In this document: one piece after another, positions 21,698-31,963 of the stretch
Layout of the letters: each line of letters opens with the position of its first letter
How positions within the stretch are numbered: position 1 is the stretch's first letter
Source of the DNA: Adiantum capillus-veneris
Taxonomy: Eukaryota > Streptophyta > Polypodiopsida > Polypodiales > Pteridaceae
NCBI GenBank assembly: GCA_014529385.2
Contig: CM043961.1
Coordinates: 13,900,978-13,964,977, forward strand
Reading direction: 5' to 3'
Length of the DNA: 64,000 nt
Position numbers and translations under genes: made by a program
The notes under the pieces: model-generated
The model's input: only the letters and a program-made list of their open reading frames with translations
What the model was told of the DNA's origin: nothing
Databases searched by the model: none

Positions 21698-21798
21698 CCT
21701 AAGATCTAGGAAGGTACATATTATTTGGGGAAAGGCCCACCTACAAAACTATTTACCTAAGATCTAGGAAGGTACATATTCTTTGGGGAAAGGCCATC
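21698..21798. repeat. Tandem duplication with 58-base period
   Basis: CCTAAGATCTAGGAAGGTAC followed by ATATT-x-TTTGGGGAAAGGCC occurs twice, starting near 21698 and 21756. Confidence 0.9.
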
Positions 21799-22138
21799 TA
21801 CAAGAATGTGCTAAAAGAAAATCTATTTACACTTTTGGTAAAAAACAAACTGATCATTCGTTCATCTTCAAGGTCTTCATCACGAGTTTTTTTGTGGATG
21901 CTTTTGGCTAGGCACCAATTTGTGTCATTTAGCTCTTGCTGAAGTAGATATATCTACTGTTCAAGAGTTGGTGGTGGTAGAGGTGAATCTTAATTCAAAT
22001 CAAAAGAATTATTGGTGTTGGACTCCATTGCAATGGGGGATAATGATGACTATGTTGGTTTGATGCAACTCACGGTCCGGAGTTTACCTGATATTGCTAG
22101 ATGAAAACTGTATGAGAACAAATCATTGCGTTGTTGGT

Positions 22139-22174
22139 GCGCGCGCGCGCGCACACACACACACACACACACAT

Positions 22175-22242
<68 letters not shown>
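22139..22242. repeat. Compound (GC)n-(AC)n-(AG)n microsatellite
   Basis: GC run 22139-22152, AC run to about 22188 with one T, then AG run to 22242. Confidence 0.98.
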
Positions 22243-22247
<5 letters not shown>

Positions 22248-22329
22248 TATAAATCACAACATAGACATGTTGAAAAATAAAATAATGTTGATGTTACAAG
22301 TGTTAAGATTTAAAGGTCTCCCCATTATT

Positions 22330-24160
22330 TGAAAAGACATACACTAGGAACTTGGAAGCCACCATAAAGTGTAAAGAAGGCAAGAAGATGAGTTTCCATT
22401 ATTGCAAGGCTAATGATCACTTGATAAAGTAATTCCATAAGTTCAAGGAAAAAGAAGCTAAGAAGAAAGAGGTTGAATCTTCTACATTTGTAGCTATTGC
22501 AAAATCTTCTATAAATAGAGATTATGATGATGATGTAGATGCAAAAAAGGGTATTTGATGATGAGTGTACTTATGAACCTTCTATCCATGATGCATGTAT
22601 GTCAGTTGATATAGAGTCACATGTTTTGTAATTTGATAGAGGTGCTACAAAGAACGTTACTTTCCATCATGACAAATTTTCCTCTCCCAAGGTGGTCCCT
22701 CAAGGGAATACGGTCACTTGTGCCAACAATGTCTCTTATGTGATCAAGAAAGTTGAAAAGATTGTGCTAACTACTGCAAATCGAAGTACTTTTACACTTG
22801 TTGATACAATTTTTTCACCAGGAATAAAAAAGAACCTTTTCTTTATATCTTCACTTGTAGGACTTGGCCTTCTTGTTAAATCTATGGGTGATATATATAC
22901 AATTCATGATCTCATTCCTCATAATAATGAAATCCTTGCTTCTTTGTATAATCTCACTTTGTATGACAAGTGTGGGTAGATTTTTTCAAATACAATTGTG
23001 GATTTGAAGGCTTTTTTAGATGCAAAACTTTGGCATGCATGTTTTAGGCATCTGAAATTTTCCAATTTTCCATGTTTACAAGTGAGTTTGCAAAATTTGA
23101 TATGGTTGCTTCTTTGCCACCTCTTGAAGCACCTTCTAAGTATGTTAAAACCTTTTCACAGTGATGTTTGTGGGCCTATGTAGACTCTATCCTTAAGTAA
23201 TTACCTATACTTTGTGACTTTGATTGATGATTACTCAAGTAATGTATGTGTGTATCCACCTAAATCTAAGTCCAAAGTGTTCATGTGCCTCAAGAAATAT
23301 CTGGTCCTACCTAAATAAAACTCTAATGTACTATGGTCACCCTCTGCTTAGATCAAGGGGGGGGGGGGGGGGGAGTATATGTCTCATGAGTTCAATGCAG
23401 AGTTTTGGATAGTCATGGGATATGACACTAATATACTATGCGTATACACCTCATCAAAATGGTGTTCTTAAAAGGAAAAAAAGGTCTCTTACTTTTAACA
23501 CTTGTTTGGTCAAGAATTAAGCTTACAACATTCATTTTGGCTTGAGACTGTGATGCATGCTGCTTATCTACATAACATGTGTCCTATCGAAGTCTTGCAA
23601 TTTAAGACTCCTCAGGAAGCATGGCATGATAAAAATCCATACATTGATCACATGCACATATTTGGTTGCGTAGATTATGCTTTGGTATCACAAAAGTAAC
23701 ACTAAAAATTGGATGATACATCTGTCAATACATTTTTTTTGTCTACACTCTTGCAAGAAAGGGTTATAGGTTGTACCATTTGCAAACAAAGTGTAGCTTG
23801 GTTGCAAGATATTTTATATTTTTGGAGGAAATTCAGCCCTTGTTATCATGTAACAAAGACAATAATGTAATCTCGCAGATACTTATGACACTATGTTGCA
23901 TCTTTTCAATGGTGGAAACTTAAATGTAAGTTCTAATGAGACAAATGTACAGTCTATGGGTGTTTTCAAGACTATCATAGATCATTCCATTACTGATGCA
24001 AATGTACTTGATGGGGAAAGGATTGAGAATGAAGAGGCTATGTATACACCTAAATAACTAGTGTATACTCTACATGATAATAAATACCTACGTCCTTCTT
24101 TTGGTTGCTACTATTGATGGAGTTTTTGGTCTAGGCCATTTTAGACTTCCAAGCTTGGTA
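22330..24160 (+). pseudogene. Decayed Ty1/Copia gag-pol (element C1)
   Basis: Fragments in all plus frames follow Copia order. Near 22385 is a ruined knuckle (FHYCKANDHLIK, stop). Near 22630 is the protease start (RGATKNVTFHHDKF), then VPQGNTVTCANNVSYVIKKV and FSPGIKKNLFFISSLV. Integrase follows: LWHACFRHLKFSNF (His motif), KPFHSDVCGPM, FVTLIDDYSS, a G17 tract where the second Asp block (DNGGEY) should be, HQNGVL and HIFGCVDYALVSQK. RT is not recognisable. Stops and frameshifts occur every 50-100 bases, so this is the oldest Copia copy here. It ends against the truncated LTR at 24267. Confidence 0.75.
23357..23373 (+). repeat. (G)17 tract inside the C1 integrase relic
   Basis: Seventeen G, located where the integrase DNGGE codons would be. 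Confidence 0.95.
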
Positions 24161-24266
24161 ATTTAATGGGAGATATATTAGAACACCCATTTCACCTTGA
24201 TGTGACATAAGCATGGCTATAAAATAATATCTTATATAAGGCAAGCCCTAAAGCTAAACAATCTAC

Positions 24267-24524
24267 CCTTGTGTAGACAAATCTGCTTTTGAATTCGGCC
24301 ACTGGCCACCGGTCATTGACTACCGGCCACCGGCCCAACGACCGTTTTTCGATTGCCGTCCAGTAATAATATTCCGATGAAAAGGAATATTCCGGCGAAC
24401 CAAAAAAAAAGTTGCCCCTGATTTTTGGCCTTGAAATTTTTATTTCGAGTGAGTGATTTTCCTTCACGCACGATGGCTTCTCCTCATAATGGGGGCTTTA
24501 CAAATGTGTGCTCCATACTTAACA
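24267..24524 (-). repeat. 3' LTR of C2, truncated
   Basis: Starts (minus strand) TGTTAAGTATGGAGC at 24524, as the 5' LTR does at 31963. Similarity to the 5' LTR ends near 24267, so about 500 bases of the LTR are missing. Contains the CCGGCCA-rich block. Confidence 0.9.
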
Positions 24525-24584
24525 ATCTCCCACTTGGAGACTGATCTCCAAACCAAACCTGTGACTACTTTCCATCCTGGCTTC

Positions 24585-25868
24585 TTATCCTTGAATGCCG
24601 ATTGAAGATGAGCAAAAGCTCAACTTCTCCTTGTTGACCACCTTTGTAAACATGTCTGCAGGATTTTCACTTATATGCACCTTTCCTAGCTTTAGTTGTC
24701 CCTCTTCCAAAAGAGTGCGTATGAAGTGATATCTCACCTCAATGTGCTTTGTACTTGAATGAAAGGCTGAGTTCTTCGCAAGATGAATTGCGATTTGGCT
24801 ATCACTGTACAAGACACAATTGTCTTGTTTGAATCGAAGCTCTCCTAAGAATCTCTGAAGCCAAAGAATTTCTTTGCTTGCCTCCATCATTGCTACATAC
24901 TCTGCTTCCGTGGTAGAAAGTGAGACCACTTTTTGCAGCTTTGAAGCCCAGCTTATTGCTATGCCTCCAACTATGAAGACATAGCCCGTAGTACTCCTTC
25001 GAGTATCTTTGTCACCTGCCATATCTGCATCAACATACCCTTGAAGAAAAATATTAGTTCCTCCAAAATACAAAGCATTTGTTGTTGTCCCTTTTAGATA
25101 CCTAAGTATCCACTTCACAGCTTGCCAATGCTCTTTACCTGGGTTGTCCATGAACCTACTCACAACTTCCACTGCATGTGCAATGTCTGACCTTGTCCAG
25201 ACCATAGCATACATTAGAGAACCTACCGCCGCAGCATATGGAACTTTAGACATATAGGCTATCTCCTCTTGTGTCTTTGGACACATATCCTTCGTTAGTT
25301 TAAAGTGACCAGCCAAAGGTGTAGAAACTGGTTTTGCATTTTGCATTGCAAACCTTTCTAGTACCTTCTTGATGTAATCCTCTTGAGATAGCTTTATTGT
25401 CTTCTTCGTCCTGTCCCTTGATATTTTCATACTAAGTATCCTCTTTGCAGCACCTAAATCTTTCATTGAAAAAGATTTAGACAGCTTCTTTTTTAGGTCT
25501 TTGATGTCCTGCATGTTAGCACTTGCAATCAACATGTCATCAACATATAACATTAGGATGATAAATTTCCCATCTCCCAAATTCTTCGTGTAGATGCAGT
25601 GATCCGAGTTGCATCTTTTGAATCCATGATCCAATATCCATCGATCAAACTTCAAGTACCATTGTCTTGATGCTTGCTTTAAACCATACAAGCTCTTCTT
25701 TAATCTGCAAACCATTTTCTCCTTACCTTTTACTTCATACCCCTTTGGTTGAAGAATGTAGATTTCCTCCTCTAAGTCAACGTGAGGGAATTCCATATTT
25801 ACACCCATTTGCTTGAGATTTAAATCATGAGAAGCCACAAGGCTTAAGACATGCCTAATTGAGTTCAT
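24585..25868 (-). pseudogene. RT and RNase H of C2
   Basis: 427 codons of Copia reverse transcriptase and RNase H. RT: KSLYGLKQASRQWYLKF, then LMLYVDDMLIAS holding the catalytic YVDD pair. A connection follows and RNase H includes DADMAGDKDTRRSTTGYVF, STTEAEYVAMMEA, LYSDSQIAIHLAKN and TKHIEVRYHFIR. The catalytic residues Asp, Glu and Asp of RNase H are all seen. The frame starts only after a frameshift relative to the integrase part, which makes the polyprotein broken although this half is clean. The Met at 25868 is internal. About 90% or more similar by eye to the inverted copy at 27771-29723. Confidence 0.92.
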
Positions 25869-25899
25869 TTTTACAGCAGGAGAAAATATTTCATTGAAG

Positions 25900-27666
25900 T
25901 CAATACCTTTCTTTTGAAGAAAACCATTTTACCACAAGCCTAGACTTGTACCTTTTCTTCCCACCTTCTTCTTCCTTCAGCTTGTACACCCATTTGTTTT
26001 GAAGTGCCCGCTTACCTTTAGGCAACTCAACCAAATCCCATGTTTGGTTGCGATGTAGTGAGTCCATCTCCACTTGCATGCTCTTCATCCATTCTTCTTT
26101 GGATTCATGTTGCATAGCTTCTTTGTATGATTCCGGCTCTCCAGAATATGAGATCAAGAGATGGTTGAAGGAAGGAACAAACCTTTCTGGAGGTCTACTT
26201 GCTCTTGTAGATCTTCGGGGAATAGGTTGAGGCTCCTTATTTGGTTGACGTTGTTGCACATTGCCACCGTTTGCAGTCCTTGAGTCTTCACCGTCCTCAA
26301 GCTCCATGTACTCATCACCTGTTTCTTTTGTTTGTTTTCTTTCCAAGTAATCTTTGTACATATTTTGTTCATTAAAAATTACATCTCTACTCCTTAAGAT
26401 TTTACCATCTTCAGGATTCCATAGGTGACACCCAAAGTCAACTTCTCCATAGCTAATGAAGAAACACTTTTTGGACTTTGCATCTAGCTTTGATCTTAGG
26501 CTTCTATCTATGTGCATGAAAGCCTCACACCCAAATACTTTGAGAAATGCATAATTCACCGATTTACCTGTCCATGCCTCTTCTAGAACTCCCCCATCCA
26601 ATGCCATTGAGGGTGACCGGTTGATTAAGTACATAGACGTACTTACAGCTTCCGCCCAAAGCTCAAGCGGTAGGCCTGCATGTAGCCACATGCTTCGTGC
26701 TCGCTCCATGATTGTCATGTTCATCCTTTCCAAGATCCCATTTTGTTGAGGTGTCCTTGGGGTTGTCCTTTGCCTCCGAATGCCATTGCTAGCACAAAAG
26801 CTTTCAAAAGCTTGGCTGCAATATTCACCTCCATTGTCGGATCTGAGGCATTTAACCTTGGTACCTGTTTCATTCTCCACAAAGGCTTTCCACCTTTGAA
26901 ATATGGAAAATACATCAGACTTATTCTTCATGACATAAACCCATGTTTTTCTAGTCGCATCGTCTATGAATGTTACATAGTACAATGAGCCACCAAGTGA
27001 TGGTGTACTTGCAGGACCCCAAACATCAGAATGAACCAAGTCAAGTTTTTTATTTTTTCTTTCATTTCTTGATTTTTTAAATTTTACCCTCTTTTGTTTA
27101 CCATAAACACAATTTTCACAGAACTCTAAGTCCACTTCTTTCAAACCTGACAGAAGATTCTTTGTTTGAAGGATTTTCATTCCATTGGCACTCATATGCC
27201 CAAGCCGGTAGTGCCACACCGCACTGTCAACTTTTGTAGTTGCTACACAAGCTGAAGGTTGCATGCTCATAGTACACAAGTAAAGTGTACCGACCTTTTT
27301 TCCCTTGGCAACTACCAAATATCCCTTTGAGATATTCCACCGTTTGTTTCCGAATGCAATGTTGTGACCTTCATCGTCCAATTGTCCTGTAGAGATCAAA
27401 TTTTTCAGAAGAGAACGTACATGCCTAACATCTTTAAGCTTCCATTCATTTCCATTAGCAGTTTTGACAGAAACTGTACCTTTGCCGAAAATCTCACAAG
27501 CTTCATCATCTCCCAAGTATACATACCCAAAATTACCTTTGGTGTAGTCTTGGAAATGTTTCTTGTGTGGTGTCGCATGGAATGAAGCCCTGGAATCTAC
27601 TATCCAAGAATTAGAAACATTGTCTAATGAGATAATTAGAGCATCTTGCTCTACTTTACCTGCCAC
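25900..27666 (-). pseudogene. Protease and integrase of C2
   Basis: 588 codons. Protease motif SWIVDSRASFHATP near codon 22, where the usual D-S-G reads D-S-R. Then the GAG-pre-integrase zinc motif WHYRLGHMSANGMK with CENCVYGKQ (HHCC), and the integrase core: LDLVHSDVWGPA, FIDDATRKTW, RSDNGGEYCSQAF, PQQNGILERMN, giving the D-D-E triad. The C-terminal part has VFGCEAFMHIDRSLRSKLDA and the start of RT (NKWVYKLKEEEGGKKRYKSR). The frame is lost at RLVVK near 25920 through a small insertion compared with the sister copy. Confidence 0.92.
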
Positions 27667-27757
27667 ATTGGCCTCCGATGTTGGCTTGTTGTCTTGAGAC
27701 TCTGTCTCCTTCTTCTTCTTGGGCCATCAATCCTTCTTGATGTGGCCCTTCTTGCCG
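27667..27757 (-). pseudogene. Second half of the C2 gag zinc knuckle
   Basis: Minus-strand reading GKKGHIKKD, stop, WPKKKKE: the His and the position of the last Cys (now a stop, TGA for TGC/TGT) of the knuckle whose first half is at 30434-30445. It continues without a shift into the protease. Confidence 0.8.
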
Positions 27758-27770
27758 TGCATTTCTCAAA

Positions 27771-29723
27771 GTGTTTGGGTGTGAGGCTTTCATGCACATA
27801 GATAGAAGCCTAAGATCAAAGCTAGATGCAAATTCCAAAAAATGTTTCTTCATTGGCTATGGAGAAGGAGACTTTGGGTATCGCCTATGGAATCCTAAAG
27901 ATGGTAAAATATTAAGGAGTAGGGATGTAATTTTTAACGAACAAAATATGTACAAAGATTACTTGGAAAGAAAACAAACAAAAGAAACAGGTGATGAGTA
28001 CATGGAGCTTGAGGACGGTGAAGACTCAAGGACTGCAAACGGTGACAATGTGCAACAACGTCAACCAAATGAGGAGCCTCAACCTATTCCCCAAAGATCT
28101 ACAAGAGCAAGTAGACCTCCAGAAAGGTTTGTTCCTTCCTTCAACCATCTCTTGATCTCAGATTCTGGAGAGCTGGAATCATATGAAGAAGCTATGCAAC
28201 ATGAATCCAAAGAAGAATGGACGAAGAGCATGCAAGTGGAGATGGACTCACTACATCGCAACCAAATATGGGAGTTGGTTGAGTTGCCTAAAGGTAAGCG
28301 GGCACTTCAAAACAAATGGGTGTACAAGCTAAAGGAAGAAGAAGGTGGGAAGAAAAGGTACAAGTCTAGGCTTGTGGTAAAAGGTTTTTCTCAAAAGAAA
28401 GGTATTGACTTCAATGAAATATTTTCTCCTGTTGTAAAAATGAACTCAATTAGGCTTGTCTTAAGCCTTGTGGCTGCTCATGATCTAAATCTCGAGCAAA
28501 TGGATGTAAATACGGCATTCCCTCATGGTGACTTAGAGGAGGAAATCTACATGCTTCAACCAAAGGGATATGAAGTAAAAGGTAAGGAGAAAATGGTTTG
28601 CAGATTAAAGAAGAGCTTGTATGGCTTAAAGAAAGCATCAAGACAATGGTACTTGAAGTTTGATCAATGGATGTTGGATCATGGATTCACAAGATGCAAC
28701 TCGGATCACTGCGTCTCCACGGAGAATTTGGGAGATGGGAAATTCATCATCCTAATGTTGTATGTTGATGACATGTTGATTGCAAGTGCTAACATGCAGG
28801 ACATCAAAGAGCTAAAAGAGGAGCTGTCCAAATCTTTTTCAATGAAAGATTTAGGTGCTGCAAAGAGGATACTTGGTATGAAAATATCAAGGGACAGGAC
28901 GAAGAAGACAATAAAGCTATCTCAAGAATATTACATCAAGAAGGTACTAGAAAGGTTTGCAATGCAAAATGCAAAACCAGTTTCTACACCTTTGGCTGGT
29001 CATTTTAAACTAACGAAGGATATGTGTCCAAAGACACAAGAGGAGATAGCCTATATGTCTAAAGTTCCATATGCTGCAGCGGTAGGTTCTCTAATGTATG
29101 CTATGGTCTGGAAAAGGCCATGCATTACACATGCAGTGGGAGTTGTAGGTAGGTTCATGGACAACCCAGGTAAAGAGCATTGGCAAGCTGTGAAGTGGAT
29201 ACTTAGGTATCTAAAAGGGACAAAAACAAATGCTTTGTATTTTGGAGGAACTGATATTTTTCTAGAAGGGTATGCTGATGCAGATATGGCAGGTGACAAA
29301 GATACTCGAAGGAGCACTACTGGCTATGTGTTCACGGTTGGAGGCACAGCAGTAAGCTGGGCTTCAAAGCTGCAGAAAGTGGTTTCACTTTCTACCACGG
29401 AAGCAGAGTATGTAGCAATGACGGAGGCAAGCAAAGAAATTATGTGGCTTCACAGATTCTTAGAAGAGCTTGGATTCAAACAAGACAATTGTGTCTTGTA
29501 CAGTGATATCCAAAGCGCTATCCATCTTGCAAAGAACCCAGCCTTTCATTCAAGGACAAAGCACATTGAGGTGAGATATCACTTCATACGCACTCTTTTG
29601 GAAGAGGGACAACTAAAGCTTGGAAAGGTGCATATAAGTGAAAATCCTGCAGACATGTTTACAAAGGTGGTCAACAAGGAGAAGTTGATCTTTTGCTCAT
29701 CTTCAATCGGAATTCAAGGATAA
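27771..29723 (+). CDS. Integrase tail, RT and RNase H of C3 (open frame)
   Basis: 650 open codons ending at a natural TAA 61 bases before the LTR. Order: integrase C-terminus (FGCEAFMHIDRSLRSKLDA), an acidic linker, RT from NKWVYKLKEEEGGKKRYKSR through FSQKKGIDFNEIFSPVVK, DVNTAFPHGDLEEEIYM, KSLYGLKKASRQWYLKF and LMLYVDDMLIAS, then RNase H (DADMAGDKDTRRSTTGYVF, STTEAEYVAMTEA, TKHIEVRYHFIR). The YVDD pair is intact. In RNase H the usual SDSQSA reads SDIQSA. This is the only long undamaged pol segment in the window, but without promoter, gag, protease and integrase core it cannot move by itself. The Met at 27771 is internal to the original polyprotein. Confidence 0.93.
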   Translation: MFGCEAFMHIDRSLRSKLDANSKKCFFIGYGEGDFGYRLWNPKDGKILRSRDVIFNEQNMYKDYLERKQTKETGDEYMELEDGEDSRTANGDNVQQRQPNEEPQPIPQRSTRASRPPERFVPSFNHLLISDSGELESYEEAMQHESKEEWTKSMQVEMDSLHRNQIWELVELPKGKRALQNKWVYKLKEEEGGKKRYKSRLVVKGFSQKKGIDFNEIFSPVVKMNSIRLVLSLVAAHDLNLEQMDVNTAFPHGDLEEEIYMLQPKGYEVKGKEKMVCRLKKSLYGLKKASRQWYLKFDQWMLDHGFTRCNSDHCVSTENLGDGKFIILMLYVDDMLIASANMQDIKELKEELSKSFSMKDLGAAKRILGMKISRDRTKKTIKLSQEYYIKKVLERFAMQNAKPVSTPLAGHFKLTKDMCPKTQEEIAYMSKVPYAAAVGSLMYAMVWKRPCITHAVGVVGRFMDNPGKEHWQAVKWILRYLKGTKTNALYFGGTDIFLEGYADADMAGDKDTRRSTTGYVFTVGGTAVSWASKLQKVVSLSTTEAEYVAMTEASKEIMWLHRFLEELGFKQDNCVLYSDIQSAIHLAKNPAFHSRTKHIEVRYHFIRTLLEEGQLKLGKVHISENPADMFTKVVNKEKLIFCSSSIGIQG

Positions 29724-29770
29724 GAAGCCAGAATGGAAAGCAGTCACAGGTTTGGTTTGGAGATCAGTCT

Positions 29771-29782
29771 CCAAGTGGGAGA
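29771..29782 (+). promoter_or_regulatory. Polypurine tract of C3
   Basis: CCAAGTGGGAGA immediately before the LTR; would prime plus-strand DNA synthesis. Confidence 0.8.
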
Positions 29783-29783
29783 T

Positions 29784-30289
29784 TGTTAAGTATGGAGCCT
29801 GATTTACCCTTGTAATTTTCTGTGATAAAAGCACACATTTGTAAGGCCCCTGAGACTTTTTTTTCGCTGAAATATTCTTTTTCGTCGGAATATTATGGCC
29901 GGACGGCGGCTGGCAAGTGGTCGGAAAACAACCGGTCGGTTGGCCGGTGGTCGGAAGTCAATGGCCGGTGGCCGGTGGCCGAATTGAAAAGTGGACTTGT
30001 CTTCTCAAGGGCGGCCACACATGGGCGGATTGGAGGGTCCGATTTGGACTTATTCGCACAATGGCGGCTACACATGGCTGTCTCTCATAAGAGAGGGCAA
30101 CCCTTTTGGCCTATAAGTGTGAAGTTGATGCAACAAGGTGAGTGTGAGGTGGTGAGAGTGAAGCAAGGCGGGAGCTCCATTAAGGGTATAATCCCTTTGT
30201 AAACTACTTCTTGTTTTGAAGTACTAAAGCCATTGAGTGGATGCTTTCCCATGGACGTAGCCCACATTAGGTGAACCACGTATATCGTG

Positions 30290-30328
<39 letters not shown>

Positions 30329-30412
30329 CTATAATCTCGTGTATATAAATCTGTCTCTCTCCATAAATTAATCTACTCAATTATCTATTTAACTACGTCT
30401 TATTTCCTAACA
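29784..30412 (+). repeat. 3' LTR of C3
   Basis: 629 bases from TGTTAAGTATGGAGC to TTTCCTAACA, with TGTTA/TAACA ends. Homologous in inverse orientation to 31205-31963. Contains a GGCCGGTGG-rich block at about 29940-29985 and (CT)16 at 30294-30325. Confidence 0.92.
30294..30325. repeat. (CT)16 microsatellite in the C3 LTR
   Basis: Uninterrupted CT run; the matching AG run of the C2 LTR lies at 31293-31328. Confidence 0.97.
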
Positions 30413-30433
30413 ATGACGTGGCCCTTCTTGCCG

Positions 30434-31140
30434 CAGTTCCAACATTAAAGAACTGACTTTGTGCGTGACTTGCTCCGCCTTGAGCGATCACGACCCTTTT
30501 GGTTTTTGAACCTCTTCTTAGTCCTTCCTCTTGTTTCCACTGACAATGCGGCACTGGATGATTCTCCTGTGCTTCTCCTTCGTATTTCCTCGCTTAGGAG
30601 AACACCCGCAACATCAGCAAACTTAAGAGTATTTGTGCCATAAATAGAATTACTTACAGCCATCACAAGGCTATCCCAACTATCCGGTAGAGATGATAGT
30701 ATAAGAAGATCTCACACTTCGTCGAAATTGATTTTCACCGATCGAAGTTGACTTATGTTTGTGTTAAAGTCATTTAGGTGTTCGGAAACTGAACCATTCT
30801 CTGCCATCTTTAGATTGAACAAGCACTTCATAAGAAATACCTTATTGGATGCCGATGGTTTCTCATAGAACTCGTCAAGTGACTTCATCATGTCCTCTGT
30901 GGTCTTCATCTCCGAAACATTGAAGGTCACCGTTGACGCCAAGCTCAACCGGATTGCTCCCAGTGCCTTTCGATCAAGGACAATCCATGCTTCATCTGCC
31001 ATCGTTGAGGGCTTCTTTGCAAGTGGCAAATAGTGGTCCTTCTGGTAGAGATAGTCTTCAATCTGCATCTTCCAATGTTGGTAGTTTTTTCCGTTGAACT
31101 TCTCAATCTTGAGCTTCCCTTTCTCCGCCATAACTCCCAC
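30434..31140 (-). pseudogene. Gag of C2 (UBN2-type)
   Basis: Starts MGVMAEKGKLKIEKFNGKNY (an inner Met gives MAEKGK), the usual start of Copia gag with the NYQHWKMQIEDYLYQ block of the UBN2/gag-polypeptide domain. It runs to INFDEV, where a TGA at about 30712 (expected Arg codon, CGA to TGA) interrupts; the frame then continues DLLILSSLPDSWDSLVMAV to a basic region (KSRTKSVL), a TAA, and the first half of a knuckle, CWNCGKKGH, at the insertion boundary. It would package element RNA. The 5' LTR and PBS lie directly upstream. Confidence 0.88.
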
Positions 31141-31190
31141 TCAATTCAAGGAATCCTTTCCTTGAGATAATTTAGCTACGAGAAAACCTT

Positions 31191-31202
31191 GCTCTGATAC
31201 TA
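31191..31202 (-). promoter_or_regulatory. Primer-binding site of C2 (tRNA-Met type)
   Basis: Minus-strand TAGTATCAGAGC, one base different from the initiator-Met complement TGGTATCAGAGC, beside the LTR end. Confidence 0.8.
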
Positions 31203-31204
31203 GT

Positions 31205-31289
31205 TGTTAGGAAATAAGACGTAGCTAAATAGATAATTTAGCTAGATTACTTAATGGAGAGAGACAAATTTACATACACAAAATTATAG

Positions 31290-31332
<43 letters not shown>

Positions 31333-31963
31333 CACAATATGCGTGGTTCACCCAATGTGGGCTACGTCCACACGGGAAAGGAGCCACTGAATGGCTTTAG
31401 CACTTTAAAACAAGAAGTAGTTTACAAATGGATTATACCCTTTTGAAGCTCCCGCCTTGCTTCACTCTCACCACCTCACACCCACCTTGTTCAATCAACT
31501 TCACACTATGAAATGTGTGTAGAAATGACCTCCTTTTATAGGCCAAAAGGGCTGCCGTCTCTTATGAGAGGCAGCCATGTGTAGCTGCCCTTGTGTGAAT
31601 AAGTCCAAATCGGACCCTCCAATCCGCCCATGTGTGGCCGCCCTTGTGTAGACAAATCCGCTTTTGAATTCGGCCACCGGCCACCGGCCATTGACTTCTT
31701 CCGACCATCGACCACCGTCCATTGACTACCGGCCACCGGCCAACCGACCGCTTTTCGGTCGCCGTCCGGCCATAATATTCCGACGAAAAGGAATATTCCA
31801 GTGAACCCTAAAGTTGCCCGTGATTTTTGGCCCCGTGAAAATTTTATTTCCGGTGAGTGATTTTCCTTCACGCACGATGGCTTCTCCTCATAGTGGGGGC
31901 CCTACAAATGTGCGCTTTTACCACAAAAAAATACAAGGGGTAAATCATGCTCCATACTTAACA
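31205..31963 (-). repeat. 5' LTR of C2
   Basis: 759 bases bounded by TGTTAGG and CTTAACA on the plus strand (TGTTA/TAACA ends). TATA box TATAAAAG on the minus strand at 31540-31533. (AG)18 at 31293-31328. A cluster of CCGGCCA-like units lies at about 31670-31750 in the U3 part. Confidence 0.92.
31533..31540 (-). promoter_or_regulatory. TATA box in the C2 5' LTR
   Basis: TATAAAAG on the minus strand, about 425 bases inside the LTR from its upstream end. Confidence 0.65.

Larger units (their letters stand above)
27758..30412 (+). mobile_element. Inverted, 5'-truncated Copia copy (C3) inside C2
   Basis: Begins abruptly within the integrase C-terminal coding region (matching 26551 on the opposite strand) and runs through RT, RNase H, PPT and a full 629-base LTR. 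It lacks LTR, gag, protease and the integrase core at its 5' side. It sits in the gag zinc-knuckle codons of C2, flanked by 20-base repeats at 27738-27757 and 30414-30433 (19 of 20 identical). Confidence 0.9.
24267..31963 (-). mobile_element. Ty1/Copia element C2, split by an inverted relative
   Basis: On the minus strand: 5' LTR 31963-31205, Met-type PBS, gag 31140-30434, an interruption 30412-27758, then the rest of the gag zinc knuckle, protease, integrase, RT and RNase H down to 24585, a polypurine tract (minus CCAAGTGGGAGA, 24525-24537) and a 3' LTR truncated at 24267. One frameshift splits pol at about 25920. The order PR-IN-RT-RH is diagnostic of Copia. Confidence 0.92.

Noticed and set aside
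28079-29317. Minus-strand open frames opposite the C3 pol
   Set aside because: Antisense shadows of a well-supported RT/RNase H reading frame.
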